Shown piece by piece: positions 1 to 10,861 of a DNA stretch of 64,000 bases. The stretch is taken from NCBI RefSeq assembly GCF_000586555.1, contig NZ_AZUC01000016.1, positions 1-64,000 of the forward strand, read 5' to 3'. Position 1 is the first letter of the stretch, and every line of letters starts with the position of its first letter. The notes below the pieces were generated by a model. That model saw only the letters and a program-made list of their open reading frames with translations. It was not told where the DNA came from and did no database searches. The DNA is from Sporosarcina sp. D27. Its GTDB lineage: Bacteria; Bacillota; Bacilli; Bacillales_A; Planococcaceae. Made by a program: the position numbers and the translations under genes.

Positions 1-24
1 GTGAGAGTAGGACGTTGCCGGGCA
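1..24 (+). rRNA. rrf: 5S rRNA, 3' end only
   Basis: The first 24 bases match the conserved 3' end of Bacillales 5S rRNA (GTGAGAGTAGGACGTTGCC, then GGCA). They are followed at once by a strong terminator. The rest of the rRNA operon lies outside the window. In B. subtilis an rRNA operon also precedes the guaB region, so the context fits. Confidence 0.85.
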
Positions 25-30
25 ATTTTT

Positions 31-69
31 AAAGCGAGTCAAGGAGTTCATTCCTTGGCTCGCTTTTTT
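31..69 (+). terminator. rRNA operon terminator
   Basis: A 15-bp perfect stem (AAAGCGAGTCAAGGA at 31-45 with TCCTTGGCTCGCTTT at 52-66) with a 6-nt loop and a T-run. It is an intrinsic terminator just after the 5S rRNA. Confidence 0.92.
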
Positions 70-180
70 GTTTGTTGAGGTTAATTTGTATCTAAGTTCT
101 AAAAGGCTGGTTGGATGATGTTCTTTTGGGAGAAACTTATTGTAGATGGTGAGTTGCGTAGGTGGAGATACGATTGGATG

Positions 181-340
181 CTGGGGGTTATGATCACAAT
201 CTGGAGTTTATGAGCGGAAATCAGAGTTTATGATCACGAAGCGGAGTTTATGAGCGGAAATCAGAGTTTATGATCACAATCTGGAGTTTATGAGCGGAAT
301 CCAGAGTTTATGATCACAATGCGGGGTTCATAATCACATT
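181..340. repeat. Tandem repeat, 20-bp period, two alternating unit types
   Basis: Eight 20-bp units run without a gap. Nearly all share the core GTTTATGA. Units alternate between a TGATCAC form (181-200, 221-240, 261-280, 301-320) and a TGAGCGG form (201-220, 241-260, 281-300), so the true repeat is a 40-bp dimer. The last unit (321-340) is degenerate. No coding frame or spacer structure is apparent. It fills most of the gap between the rRNA terminator and the peroxidase-like gene. Confidence 0.9.
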
Positions 341-408
341 CCAATACCACTCCATGTCCCATGCTTTAATTTAAGCCTTCTTTTTTGCACTGGGGGGAGG
401 TTTCCCTT

Positions 409-921
409 ATGGTTAAGGGACTAACCCACGAGGAGATGGCGCAGATGGAATCCGTTTATGAGTTTACTGTACAGAAACCTGATGGAACCGAGCAATCGCT
501 ATCTGAGTTCGAAGGAAAGCCGTTGCTCATAGTGAACACGGCGAGCAAGTGTGGCTTTGTGAAGCAGTTTGACGAGTTACAAGAGGTCTATGAGATGTAT
601 AAGGACCAGGGGCTGACCGTTCTAGGTTTCCCGTCGGATAACTTCAACAATCAAGAATTTGATAGTAGTCATGAGGCGGAGGAGTTTTGTCGGATGAACT
701 TCGGTGTATCTTTCCCGATGTTTGCAAAAGTGAATGTAAAAGGTGATCGCGCAGAGCCGTTATTTCAATTTCTTTCATCGCAAAAGAAAGGGATGCTTAC
801 GGAAGGGATTAAATGGAACTTCACGAAGTTTCTTGTAGACCGACAAGGCAATGTAGTAGATCGCTTTGCTCCGCAAACAGGACCTCTAAAAATGAAGGAT
901 GCAATTGAAAAGTTGATATGA
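409..921 (+). CDS. Glutathione peroxidase-like thiol peroxidase, divergent active site
   Basis: Belongs to the glutathione/thioredoxin peroxidase family (B. subtilis BsaA-like), which reduces hydroperoxides in the cytosol. The NTASKCGF box supplies the peroxidatic Cys and IKWNFTKF supplies the Trp and Asn. The usual FPCNQF box reads FPSDNF here, so the second Cys is Ser and the tetrad Gln is Asn. ATG 409 has a strong GGGGGGAGG site 8 nt upstream. ATG 445 also has GAGGAG at 9 nt and would give MESVYEF, exactly the family N terminus (158 aa), so either start is possible. Single gene before guaB. Activity may be altered (inference). Confidence 0.82.
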   Translation: MVKGLTHEEMAQMESVYEFTVQKPDGTEQSLSEFEGKPLLIVNTASKCGFVKQFDELQEVYEMYKDQGLTVLGFPSDNFNNQEFDSSHEAEEFCRMNFGVSFPMFAKVNVKGDRAEPLFQFLSSQKKGMLTEGIKWNFTKFLVDRQGNVVDRFAPQTGPLKMKDAIEKLI

Positions 922-958
922 CAGAAAAGGGCTAATACTTTTACTTATCGTTGCTTCC

Positions 959-2495
<1,537 letters not shown>

Positions 2496-2516
2496 AACTA
2501 GTTCGTCAGGAACTTC

Positions 2517-2562
2517 AGCACCTTTCTTCTCGTCTTATATGGGCGGAAAGGTGCTTTTTTTT
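2517..2562 (+). terminator. guaB terminator
   Basis: Stem AGCACCTTTC (2517-2526) with GAAAGGTGCT (2546-2555), followed by a run of eight T. Confidence 0.9.
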
Positions 2563-2632
2563 ATTTTATATCCATCCTTTCCTTTAGGTATGATAAACTA
2601 TGGGAGTAAATCGCAATGACGGAGGTAGAAAT

Positions 2633-3979
2633 GTGAAGAAGATGAAGAACAGATGGCTGTCTGTACTATGCTCGGCAGTCTTGCTCGTAGCAGTATTTGG
2701 TGCGACACCCGCTCAGGCGGAATCGGCGCTTGGCCTCCATGTGGATGCGGCCATTCTAATTGACGCGGATAGCGGAAAGATTTTGTATGAAGAAAATGCA
2801 GACGCTCCACTTGGCATTGCTAGTATGTCAAAAATGATGGTCGAGTACCTTCTATTCGAAGCAATTGATGAAGGGTCCATCACATGGGATCAGGAGTACA
2901 AGGTAACAGACTATACATACACGGTGTCTCAAAATCGTAAGTTGAGTAACGTGCCCCTACGACGAGATGGTTCGTATACAATTAAAGAATTGTATGAAGC
3001 TCTTGCAATTTATTCCGCGAACGCGGCGACGATTGCAATTGCTGAAACAATCGGTGGAACAGAAAAAGAGTTCGTAAAGCTCATGAACGAAAAAGCAAAA
3101 GAGCTTGGGTTGAAGGACTATAAGTTTGTCAATTCAACAGGATTGAATAATAAAGACTTACAAGGCATGCATCCAGAAGGATCAGGTCCTGATGATGAAA
3201 ACGTAATGCCGGCTAAATCGGTTGCGAAGCTTTCGTATGCGCTAATCAATGATTATCCTCAGGTTCTCGATACTACAAAGATTCCAACAAAGGTATTTCG
3301 TGAGGGTACTTCAGACGCGATCAATATGATTAACTGGAATTCTATGTTGCCAGGTTTCTTATATGCCTATGAAGGTGTAGATGGTTTGAAGACAGGAACA
3401 ACGGACTTTGCAGGTCATTGCTTTACAGGAACTGCAATTCGTGACGGTAAGCGCGTCATCGCTGTTGTGATGAAAGCTGTAGACGCTAAAGGCGAAGGTT
3501 CCTATAAAGCACGGTTTGACGCAACACGTTCCCTATTCGATTATGGTTTCTCACAGTTCTCTGAAGTGGAGTTTGTTCCTGAAGGCTACCAGTTCAAAGG
3601 TGATGAGACAATGAAGGTTCTGAAAGGGAAAGAGAAAGATGTTGCCATCCAAGTAAAAGAACCGATTAAAATGATGGTAAGAACGAGTGAAAAAGATCAG
3701 TATACACCTAAGTTAGTCATCGATGAGAAAAAGTTGAAAGATGGCTCACTTCAAGCACCAATTAAAAAAGATACAGTAGTAGGGCATGTGGAGCTCGTGA
3801 AGAAAGACGGCTCTGAAGACTATGGGTATATCGACGGGAAAAATGTACAGTCCGAAGTGGTAACAAAAGAAGCTGTTGAAAAGGCAGGCTGGTTCTCTCT
3901 AGCAATGGGAGGCATCGGTCACTTCTTCTCAGGTCTTTGGGATAGTGGGACAGGCTTCGTAAAAGGCTTGTTCAACTAA
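2633..3979 (+). CDS. dacA: D-alanyl-D-alanine carboxypeptidase (PBP5-type)
   Basis: Secreted, membrane-anchored low-molecular-weight penicillin-binding protein that trims the terminal D-Ala from peptidoglycan pentapeptides. Visible parts are a signal peptide (about residues 1-29, ending ATPAQA), SxxK as SMSK (S64-K67), SxN in YSANAA and KTG in GLKTGTT. A C-terminal PBP5 domain and an amphipathic tail end near GLFN. GTG 2633 is preferred because GGAGG at 2621-2625 lies 7 nt upstream. An in-frame ATG at 2600 precedes that site and lacks its own. Follows guaB as in B. subtilis. Confidence 0.95.
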   Translation: MKKMKNRWLSVLCSAVLLVAVFGATPAQAESALGLHVDAAILIDADSGKILYEENADAPLGIASMSKMMVEYLLFEAIDEGSITWDQEYKVTDYTYTVSQNRKLSNVPLRRDGSYTIKELYEALAIYSANAATIAIAETIGGTEKEFVKLMNEKAKELGLKDYKFVNSTGLNNKDLQGMHPEGSGPDDENVMPAKSVAKLSYALINDYPQVLDTTKIPTKVFREGTSDAINMINWNSMLPGFLYAYEGVDGLKTGTTDFAGHCFTGTAIRDGKRVIAVVMKAVDAKGEGSYKARFDATRSLFDYGFSQFSEVEFVPEGYQFKGDETMKVLKGKEKDVAIQVKEPIKMMVRTSEKDQYTPKLVIDEKKLKDGSLQAPIKKDTVVGHVELVKKDGSEDYGYIDGKNVQSEVVTKEAVEKAGWFSLAMGGIGHFFSGLWDSGTGFVKGLFN

Positions 3980-4020
3980 AAAAAGCGGAACAGACGCTAT
4001 CTAGCGCTGTTCCGCTTTTT
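3978..4020. terminator. Bidirectional terminator between dacA and the MocR gene
   Basis: AAAAGCGGAACAG pairs with CTGTTCCGCTTTT, with A and T runs on both flanks, so it can serve both converging genes. It overlaps the last codons of the minus-strand regulator. Confidence 0.88.
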
Positions 4021-5407
4021 GTATGCCCCAGACGTTCATGAGTTTTTCAATGCCTCGCTCTATTTGGTGTTCGCTCAATCCACCAAAGCCAAGCAAAAAG
4101 GATGGTGAGCCTGTAGCCTGTCCGGACTTGTAGTCTTGCAAGCTGTAAACACGTATCCCCGCTTGCAGAGCAAGGTCAGCTAGTACAGGTTCTGTTTGCT
4201 GTTTATGTACAGTTACGATGATGTGCATTCCAGCTTCGTCTCCTGAATAAGAGATTGCAGGTTCATAAGGAGTAAGGGCTTCCGTGAGCAGTTGAAGTTT
4301 TTTGCGATACACTTTGCGCATCCTATTCAAATGTCTTGAAAACTGTCCTTCTGCCATGAAGCGTGCAAGCATGTGCTGATCGAGTCGCGGGACAGTGGAT
4401 GCGTATTGGATGAACGCCCCTTTATAACGCTCCAGCAGTGCTTTGGTGAGCACCATGTAGGCGATTCGTAGTGATGGCATGAGTGATTTAGAGAATGTAC
4501 TTAAATAGATGACATTTTCTCCACGATCCATTCCTTGAAGTGAAGGAATAGGACGCCCCGCATATCGGAATTCACCATCATAATCGTCTTCGATAATAAT
4601 ATGTTCTGGATTAGAGGATGCCCAGTTCAACAAAGCGGCTCTACGTGGCGCAGAGAGCACGGTACCTGTGGGAAACTGATGGGAAGGTGTAACATATGCA
4701 ACTGTAGCCAACGAGCGTTGTAGTGCATCTACGTCCATACCATCGTCGTCCACTGATATGGGAATGGCTGGTCTCAAATGATGGTCAAATACGTGATGGG
4801 TCAGTGGGTAACCTGGGTCTTCCACAGCATACACAGCTTCTTCACCTAGAATCCGGATAATGAGTGGAATGAGTTGCTCGGTTCCCGACCCGACAATGAT
4901 CTGTTCAGGAGTACAAATAACTCCTCGTGAATGATACAAATACGTGGCAATCTCATTACGTAATTCTACATCGCCATGGGGATCACCTAGCTGCAATAAG
5001 TGAGCGGCGTGTTCGTCGATGACGTCTTTCGCTACTTTTCTCCATTTCGAAAAAGGAAACAATACAGGATCCACCTTTCCGGGTGAAAAGTCGATTGCTG
5101 CTGGTCTTACAGGAGTGATCACCTCCTTCACTTCTGCAGACTCTGTATAGGCGAGTTCTTCAATATCTTGAACGTAGTAGCCACTACGAGGGACTGCCGT
5201 GATATATCCTTCCGAAACCAGCTGACCGTAAGCAAGTTCAATTGTTGTTTGGCTGACTGAAAGAAATTCACTTAGCTTCCGCTTAGACGGTAGTTTTTTA
5301 CCGACAGGAATCCGCTGATCCGTAATATCCTGTTTCAACTGCCGATAAATCTGTTCATAAAGAGGAATTGCATGAGATTTGTCCAATAAAAGTAACCACT
5401 CTTCCAT
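4001..5407 (-). CDS. MocR/PdxR-type regulator (GntR HTH fused to aminotransferase fold)
   Basis: MocR-family transcription factor of 468 aa. A GntR winged helix occupies about residues 10-80 (LPSKRKLSEFLSVSQTTIELAYGQL). It is followed by a class I aminotransferase-like domain that binds PLP; the likely Schiff-base Lys is in TFSKSLMPSLR. PdxR, which controls pdxST, is the best-known member in Firmicutes, but pdxST is not adjacent, so the target is unknown. The gene lies exactly where B. subtilis has pdxST (between dacA and serS) and points away from serS. ATG at 5407 is chosen over TTG at 5410 for spacing to GGAGG. Confidence 0.88.
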   Translation of the reverse strand: MEEWLLLLDKSHAIPLYEQIYRQLKQDITDQRIPVGKKLPSKRKLSEFLSVSQTTIELAYGQLVSEGYITAVPRSGYYVQDIEELAYTESAEVKEVITPVRPAAIDFSPGKVDPVLFPFSKWRKVAKDVIDEHAAHLLQLGDPHGDVELRNEIATYLYHSRGVICTPEQIIVGSGTEQLIPLIIRILGEEAVYAVEDPGYPLTHHVFDHHLRPAIPISVDDDGMDVDALQRSLATVAYVTPSHQFPTGTVLSAPRRAALLNWASSNPEHIIIEDDYDGEFRYAGRPIPSLQGMDRGENVIYLSTFSKSLMPSLRIAYMVLTKALLERYKGAFIQYASTVPRLDQHMLARFMAEGQFSRHLNRMRKVYRKKLQLLTEALTPYEPAISYSGDEAGMHIIVTVHKQQTEPVLADLALQAGIRVYSLQDYKSGQATGSPSFLLGFGGLSEHQIERGIEKLMNVWGIQKAEQR

Positions 5408-5527
5408 CAATATCCTCCATTCTGACCCTGTCGATCTCTCATACGTTTAAAATTTGTAAAGGTTATAAGTGAAGTATACCGTAAGCTGATGAAAGTGAAA
5501 ATGACATCTATTTTCTAAATTCAGCAT

Positions 5528-5555
5528 TTGCTTGCCAAACATTTCGGCGTATAGT
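5528..5555 (+). promoter_or_regulatory. Probable sigma-A promoter of the serS T-box leader
   Basis: TTGCTT (5528-5533), a 16-bp spacer and TATAGT (5550-5555), just upstream of the T-box leader. Confidence 0.55.
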
Positions 5556-5564
5556 AAAGTTAAA

Positions 5565-5813
5565 GTAATTTCAAACGTAAGACGATGAAGGGAAGTAGTA
5601 GCAGCAACGTTTTTCTAAAGAGAGCCGACGGGTGGTGCGAGTCGGTGAAAACAACTGTGAATCCATCCTTGAGCAGCCAAACTGAACAGAAGTAGGTTTG
5701 TGCCGGCACCGGAGCCGTTATCTTCCTGGAGTGAATTAGCATTGTGCTGATTAAGCTGGGTGGTACCGCGGGTAGTTCTCGTCCCTATTGATAGGGGATG
5801 GAGGGCTTTTTTT
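5565..5813 (+). promoter_or_regulatory. T-box riboswitch, serine (specifier UCC)
   Basis: A leader that senses uncharged tRNA-Ser and switches between antitermination and termination. The T-box core TGGGTGGTACCGCGGG lies at 5757-5772. Upstream is a stem-I region with an AG-rich loop (AGAGAGCC) and a specifier segment GTGAATCCATC, where TCC at 5662-5664 reads as a serine codon. The terminator is at about 5776-5813 (GTCCCTAT pairing imperfectly with ATAGGGGAT, then seven T). It sits directly before serS. Confidence 0.92.
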
Positions 5814-5848
5814 GTGCTCGAATTTCGGAAATCGTTACAACAAATTGA

Positions 5849-7144
<1,296 letters not shown>

Positions 7145-7154
7145 GAGTGAACGT

Positions 7155-7688
<534 letters not shown>

Positions 7689-7831
7689 TTATCCTCAGTG
7701 TATCATGAGAAATAAATTAATGGACTACACATTTATTAAAAGTAGAGAAGTCTAAGGACGATTTTATTTATCTATTTTAGGAGTCAAATCAGTTTTGACA
7801 ATCGTCTAATAGTTGGAAGGAGTTGAAAGAG

Positions 7832-8365
7832 ATGAATAACGGGGATTTATATAAGGAGATTAGACAAACTGATAATGAACTGATGGAATCCTTGATTCGT
7901 GATTATGCATTAGACGTTAAAAAAATCGCTTTTCTCTATGTGAATGATGTAATGGAAAGTGAAGACATCTTACAAGAGGTCTTCATCGCATGTTATCAAA
8001 ACCTACATAAGTTCAGGGAAGAATCCAGCTACAGAACGTGGCTAATTCGTATTACTATCAATAAATGCAAAGATCATAATAAACGTTGGTCAGTTCGAAA
8101 CTTTTTATATAAAGCATCCATTGACCCACAGGGGGATTTTCACTCCGCAGAAGACTCTTTATTAACTAAAGAGAAGACGGAAGAAACGATGTCCCATTTG
8201 TCCCACCTATCATCAAAGTATAAAGAAGTTCTAATTCTATATTATTACCAAGAGTTAACGATGGAGGAAATAGGAAGAATCTTATCAATTAGTAGTAACA
8301 CCGTAAAGTCTAGATTACTGCGTGCGAAAAAGAAGTTAAAAGAGAAGTTAGAAGGAGGCAATTGA
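7832..8365 (+). CDS. ECF-type RNA polymerase sigma factor
   Basis: Sigma-70 family, extracytoplasmic-function group, 177 aa. Region 2 is seen around YVNDVMESEDILQEVFIACYQ and the following SSYRTWLIRITINKCKD (residues about 45-90). Region 4 is KYKEVLILYYYQELTMEEIGRILSIS (about 130-165), a clear HTH. The linker lacks region 3. ATG 7832 lies 9 nt after AAGGAG; the TTG at 7823 abuts that site. It is one base from the next gene, a membrane protein that is probably its anti-sigma factor. No homologue sits at this place in B. subtilis. Target genes are unknown. Confidence 0.85.
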   Translation: MNNGDLYKEIRQTDNELMESLIRDYALDVKKIAFLYVNDVMESEDILQEVFIACYQNLHKFREESSYRTWLIRITINKCKDHNKRWSVRNFLYKASIDPQGDFHSAEDSLLTKEKTEETMSHLSHLSSKYKEVLILYYYQELTMEEIGRILSISSNTVKSRLLRAKKKLKEKLEGGN

Positions 8366-8366
8366 A

Positions 8367-9005
8367 ATGGATAAGTTCGAACAGAAGTTGGCAAATGAGA
8401 TGAAAAGTTATACAGACAAACATGTGAAACTTTCAGATGGAGAAAAGATTCGACTTCATCAGGTTGCTTTACATGCTTCTGATCGTCAGAAGAAACCCCC
8501 TATTACGTACTGGGTAGTTGCTGCTGCGGCTTTCTCATTATTTTTACTCATGTCTGCTGGAATCTTATACAATTCATCAAAAAATTCATCATTATCCTTA
8601 GATGAGCCACTAACTGCTACAAGTATTTCCATGGAAGATTTAGAAAAAATCAATGTTGAACTACTTACCCAAGTCCCTATAAATACTGACGAAACAAAGT
8701 TCACGATTCAAGTGAAAAACCAGTCAAACCTGCCAATTCTCGATATGAATCTTTATTTGAGCTACGACATTCGTTTGAAAAATGAAGCTAGGGAAAATCC
8801 ATTTCAAGCAAGTGTGGCCCAACACGTAACTATTGATGCCAATCAAACCAAGACGTTCGACGTGGTTTTGCCTAGCTATGTTTTCAATGCAGATATCGCA
8901 TCACCCGATGGAGTCATGATTAAAATGCAAGCATTTCTGGATGAAATCTCAAATGACCACTTCTTTTCAATGGGCAAATCCAATAGTGTAATTGAAGCAG
9001 AATAG
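8367..9005 (+). CDS. Single-pass membrane protein, probable anti-sigma factor
   Basis: 212 aa, cotranscribed with the ECF sigma gene (stop and start one base apart). A charged cytoplasmic N terminus (1-45) is followed by one membrane segment around ITYWVVAAAAFSLFLLMSAGILY (about 46-68). A 140-residue outside domain is rich in beta-type sequence, with no Cys. There is no zinc-binding HxxxCxxC motif, so it is not a ZAS-type anti-sigma. The assignment rests on gene pairing and topology, not on a recognised domain. Confidence 0.6.
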   Translation: MDKFEQKLANEMKSYTDKHVKLSDGEKIRLHQVALHASDRQKKPPITYWVVAAAAFSLFLLMSAGILYNSSKNSSLSLDEPLTATSISMEDLEKINVELLTQVPINTDETKFTIQVKNQSNLPILDMNLYLSYDIRLKNEARENPFQASVAQHVTIDANQTKTFDVVLPSYVFNADIASPDGVMIKMQAFLDEISNDHFFSMGKSNSVIEAE

Positions 9006-9066
9006 AACTTAGCTGAACTTATCTGTTCTTGAGCTTGATAGTAAATTTGTATTAAGCAAGATACTG

Positions 9067-9190
9067 TTGATTGAAACGAAAGGCGGCGACTCCTGCGGAA
9101 ATAGCGAAGGTTGAAGACCCCGCAGAAGCGAAGCGACGAGGAGACTGAAATCGAGCCCGCGGAAAGCGTCCGACTGAAGTGTAAATCAAC
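9067..9190 (+). repeat. Dispersed GC-rich intergenic element, copy 1 (MITE-like)
   Basis: About 124 bp, bounded by a 7-bp terminal inverted repeat (GTTGATT at 9067-9073, AATCAAC at 9184-9190). It is GC-rich against AT-rich surroundings. The centre (9112-9142, beginning GAAGACCCCGCAGAAGCGAA) is identical to the reverse complement of a second copy at about 59760-59888. It has no ORF. It lies after the anti-sigma gene, in an otherwise empty gap. Confidence 0.85.
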
Positions 9191-9215
9191 ACTGTCTACT
9201 ATATAATTCCCGGTT

Positions 9216-9256
9216 GCTGTCTACTTCTAGTGTTTCACAAAGTAGACAGCCTTTTT
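9216..9256 (+). terminator. Intrinsic terminator after the ECF operon
   Basis: An 11-bp perfect stem GCTGTCTACTT (9216-9226) with AAGTAGACAGC (9240-9250), then CTTTTT. Confidence 0.85.
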
Positions 9257-9385
9257 ATGTTCATTTTTAATTATCTATATGCAAGTTTTACAATTGTTCC
9301 ACGTGGAAAAAATGTCACAACCAATTGAGTGACTCCTATGATAAACTAAAGGGACGACACTAAGTGAAAGACAGGAGCGTTGGTC

Positions 9386-10018
9386 ATGACCATTCCATTC
9401 ATTGCAGTAGAAGGACCGATCGGGGTTGGAAAATCCACGTTGTCTAAAGCGATTTCGGACACTAGCCGGTTCCACCTGCTCATGGAAATTGTGGATGAAA
9501 ATCCGTTTCTCAATAAATTTTACGACGACATCGAAGAGTGGAGCTTTCAAACCGAAATGTTCTTCCTCTGCAATCGATATAAACAACTTGGCGATATTCA
9601 AAAACAGTATCTAGCCGAAGACAAGCCTGTCGTCGCAGACTACCATATATTTAAGAATCTCATCTTTGCACAACGCAGTCTTTCTGAAAGCGACTATGCA
9701 AAATATGAGCAAATTTATAACATCTTGACTGCAGGTATGCCTGTTCCAAACGTCATTGTTTACTTGCATGCTAGCCTCGAGACACTTATGAAACGAATTG
9801 CTATGCGAGGTCGTGATTATGAGCGGGGAATGGATCCAAACTATATGCGTCGGCTCTCCGAAGATTATGATACATTCATTAATCGATTCGAGCTCATGCA
9901 TCCTGAAATTCCAGTCTTGCGTTTCAATGGAGACGAACTCGACTTCGTTGCGAACTCCAGGGACCGCCAATACATTCTTGACGCAGTTAATGCTGTCATC
10001 CAGAAAGAGGTCGTTTAA
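9386..10018 (+). CDS. dgk: Deoxyguanosine kinase
   Basis: Deoxynucleoside kinase family (P-loop). Phosphorylates purine deoxynucleosides for salvage. The P-loop is GPIGVGKST near the N terminus, DENPFLNKFYDD and EWSFQTEMFFL match the family, and the lid is MKRIAMRGRDYE. 210 aa. ATG 9386 lies 8 nt after AGGAG; upstream TTG 9380 is too close. Its stop abuts dck. The dgk-dck order matches B. subtilis, but here the pair runs with dnaX rather than against it. Confidence 0.92.
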   Translation: MTIPFIAVEGPIGVGKSTLSKAISDTSRFHLLMEIVDENPFLNKFYDDIEEWSFQTEMFFLCNRYKQLGDIQKQYLAEDKPVVADYHIFKNLIFAQRSLSESDYAKYEQIYNILTAGMPVPNVIVYLHASLETLMKRIAMRGRDYERGMDPNYMRRLSEDYDTFINRFELMHPEIPVLRFNGDELDFVANSRDRQYILDAVNAVIQKEVV

Positions 10019-10687
10019 GTGAACTTACGTGAAAAATACGGGATTCCAGAAAACGCAGTTATTACGATCGCAGGAACAGTAGGTGTCGGAAAGTCGACGA
10101 TGACGACAGCACTTGCAGAAGCACTCGGTTTCCAAACATCCTTTGAAAATGTAGACCAAAACCCATACTTGGACAAATTCTATGAAGACTTCAAGAAATG
10201 GAGTTTCCATTTACAAATTTACTTCCTAGCAGAACGTTTCAAAGAACAGAAGCGCATCTTCGAATATGGCGGTGGGTTCATTCAAGATCGTTCTATCTAT
10301 GAAGATACTGGCATCTTTGCACGTATGCATATGGAAGAAGGTACGATGGATCCTGTCGATTACAAGACGTATACAAACTTGTTCGACGCGATGGTCATGA
10401 CTCCTTATTTCCCACATCCCAATTTGCTTATCTACTTGGAAGGCCCGCTGGACAGCATTATTGACCGCATTCATGAACGAGGCCGTGAGATGGAGCAAGA
10501 GACACCGATTACGTATTGGGAAGAAATGCATGCACGGTATGAGAAGTGGATCGACTCGTTCACTGCTTGCCCGGTGCTTCGCCTAGATATCAATGACTAT
10601 GACCTAATTACAAACGCTCATGAAGTGGAACTGATCGTTGAGAAAATTGGCGGCATCCTGTCCCAAACAGAACCGCTTCGTAGGTAA
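10019..10687 (+). CDS. dck: Deoxyadenosine/deoxycytidine kinase
   Basis: Salvage kinase for dA and dC. P-loop GTVGVGKSTM, VDQNPYLDKFYEDFKKWSFHLQ, the conserved QDRSIYEDTGIFA box, and lid DRIHERGREMEQ. 222 aa. GTG start directly after the dgk stop, with AGAGG 8 nt upstream, so the two are translated as one unit. Confidence 0.94.
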   Translation: MNLREKYGIPENAVITIAGTVGVGKSTMTTALAEALGFQTSFENVDQNPYLDKFYEDFKKWSFHLQIYFLAERFKEQKRIFEYGGGFIQDRSIYEDTGIFARMHMEEGTMDPVDYKTYTNLFDAMVMTPYFPHPNLLIYLEGPLDSIIDRIHERGREMEQETPITYWEEMHARYEKWIDSFTACPVLRLDINDYDLITNAHEVELIVEKIGGILSQTEPLRR

Positions 10688-10697
10688 CAAAGCAAAA

Positions 10698-10737
10698 GAC
10701 CTTTTCCGGCAGCGAAAACCTGTCTGGAAAGGTTTTT
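10698..10737 (+). terminator. dgk-dck terminator
   Basis: ACCTTTTCCGGCAG pairs, with one bulge and one mismatch, with CTGTCTGGAAAGGT, followed by TTTTTTGC. Confidence 0.85.
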
Positions 10738-10791
10738 TGCATTTTTTATCGAATGGAGGAATAGAGTATTCCTATCCGTGAACAAGCGTTA

Positions 10792-10821
10792 TTGACGCGT
10801 TGAAAATGCTTCACGTATAGT
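10792..10821 (+). promoter_or_regulatory. Probable sigma-A promoter of the kyn operon
   Basis: TTGACG (10792-10797), an 18-bp spacer and TATAGT (10816-10821), about 40 bp before kynU. No tryptophan-responsive leader (TRAP repeats or T-box) is evident in the short 5' region. Confidence 0.6.
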
Positions 10822-10861
10822 GAACCCTATAGAAAATTCCATTGTGAAGGAGCGATTCCCT

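Noticed and set aside
181..340. CRISPR array
   Set aside because: The units are contiguous and alternate in sequence; there are no unique spacers and no cas genes.
5560..5742. 60-codon ORF on the minus strand
   Set aside because: It lies within the T-box leader of serS, whose structure explains the sequence.
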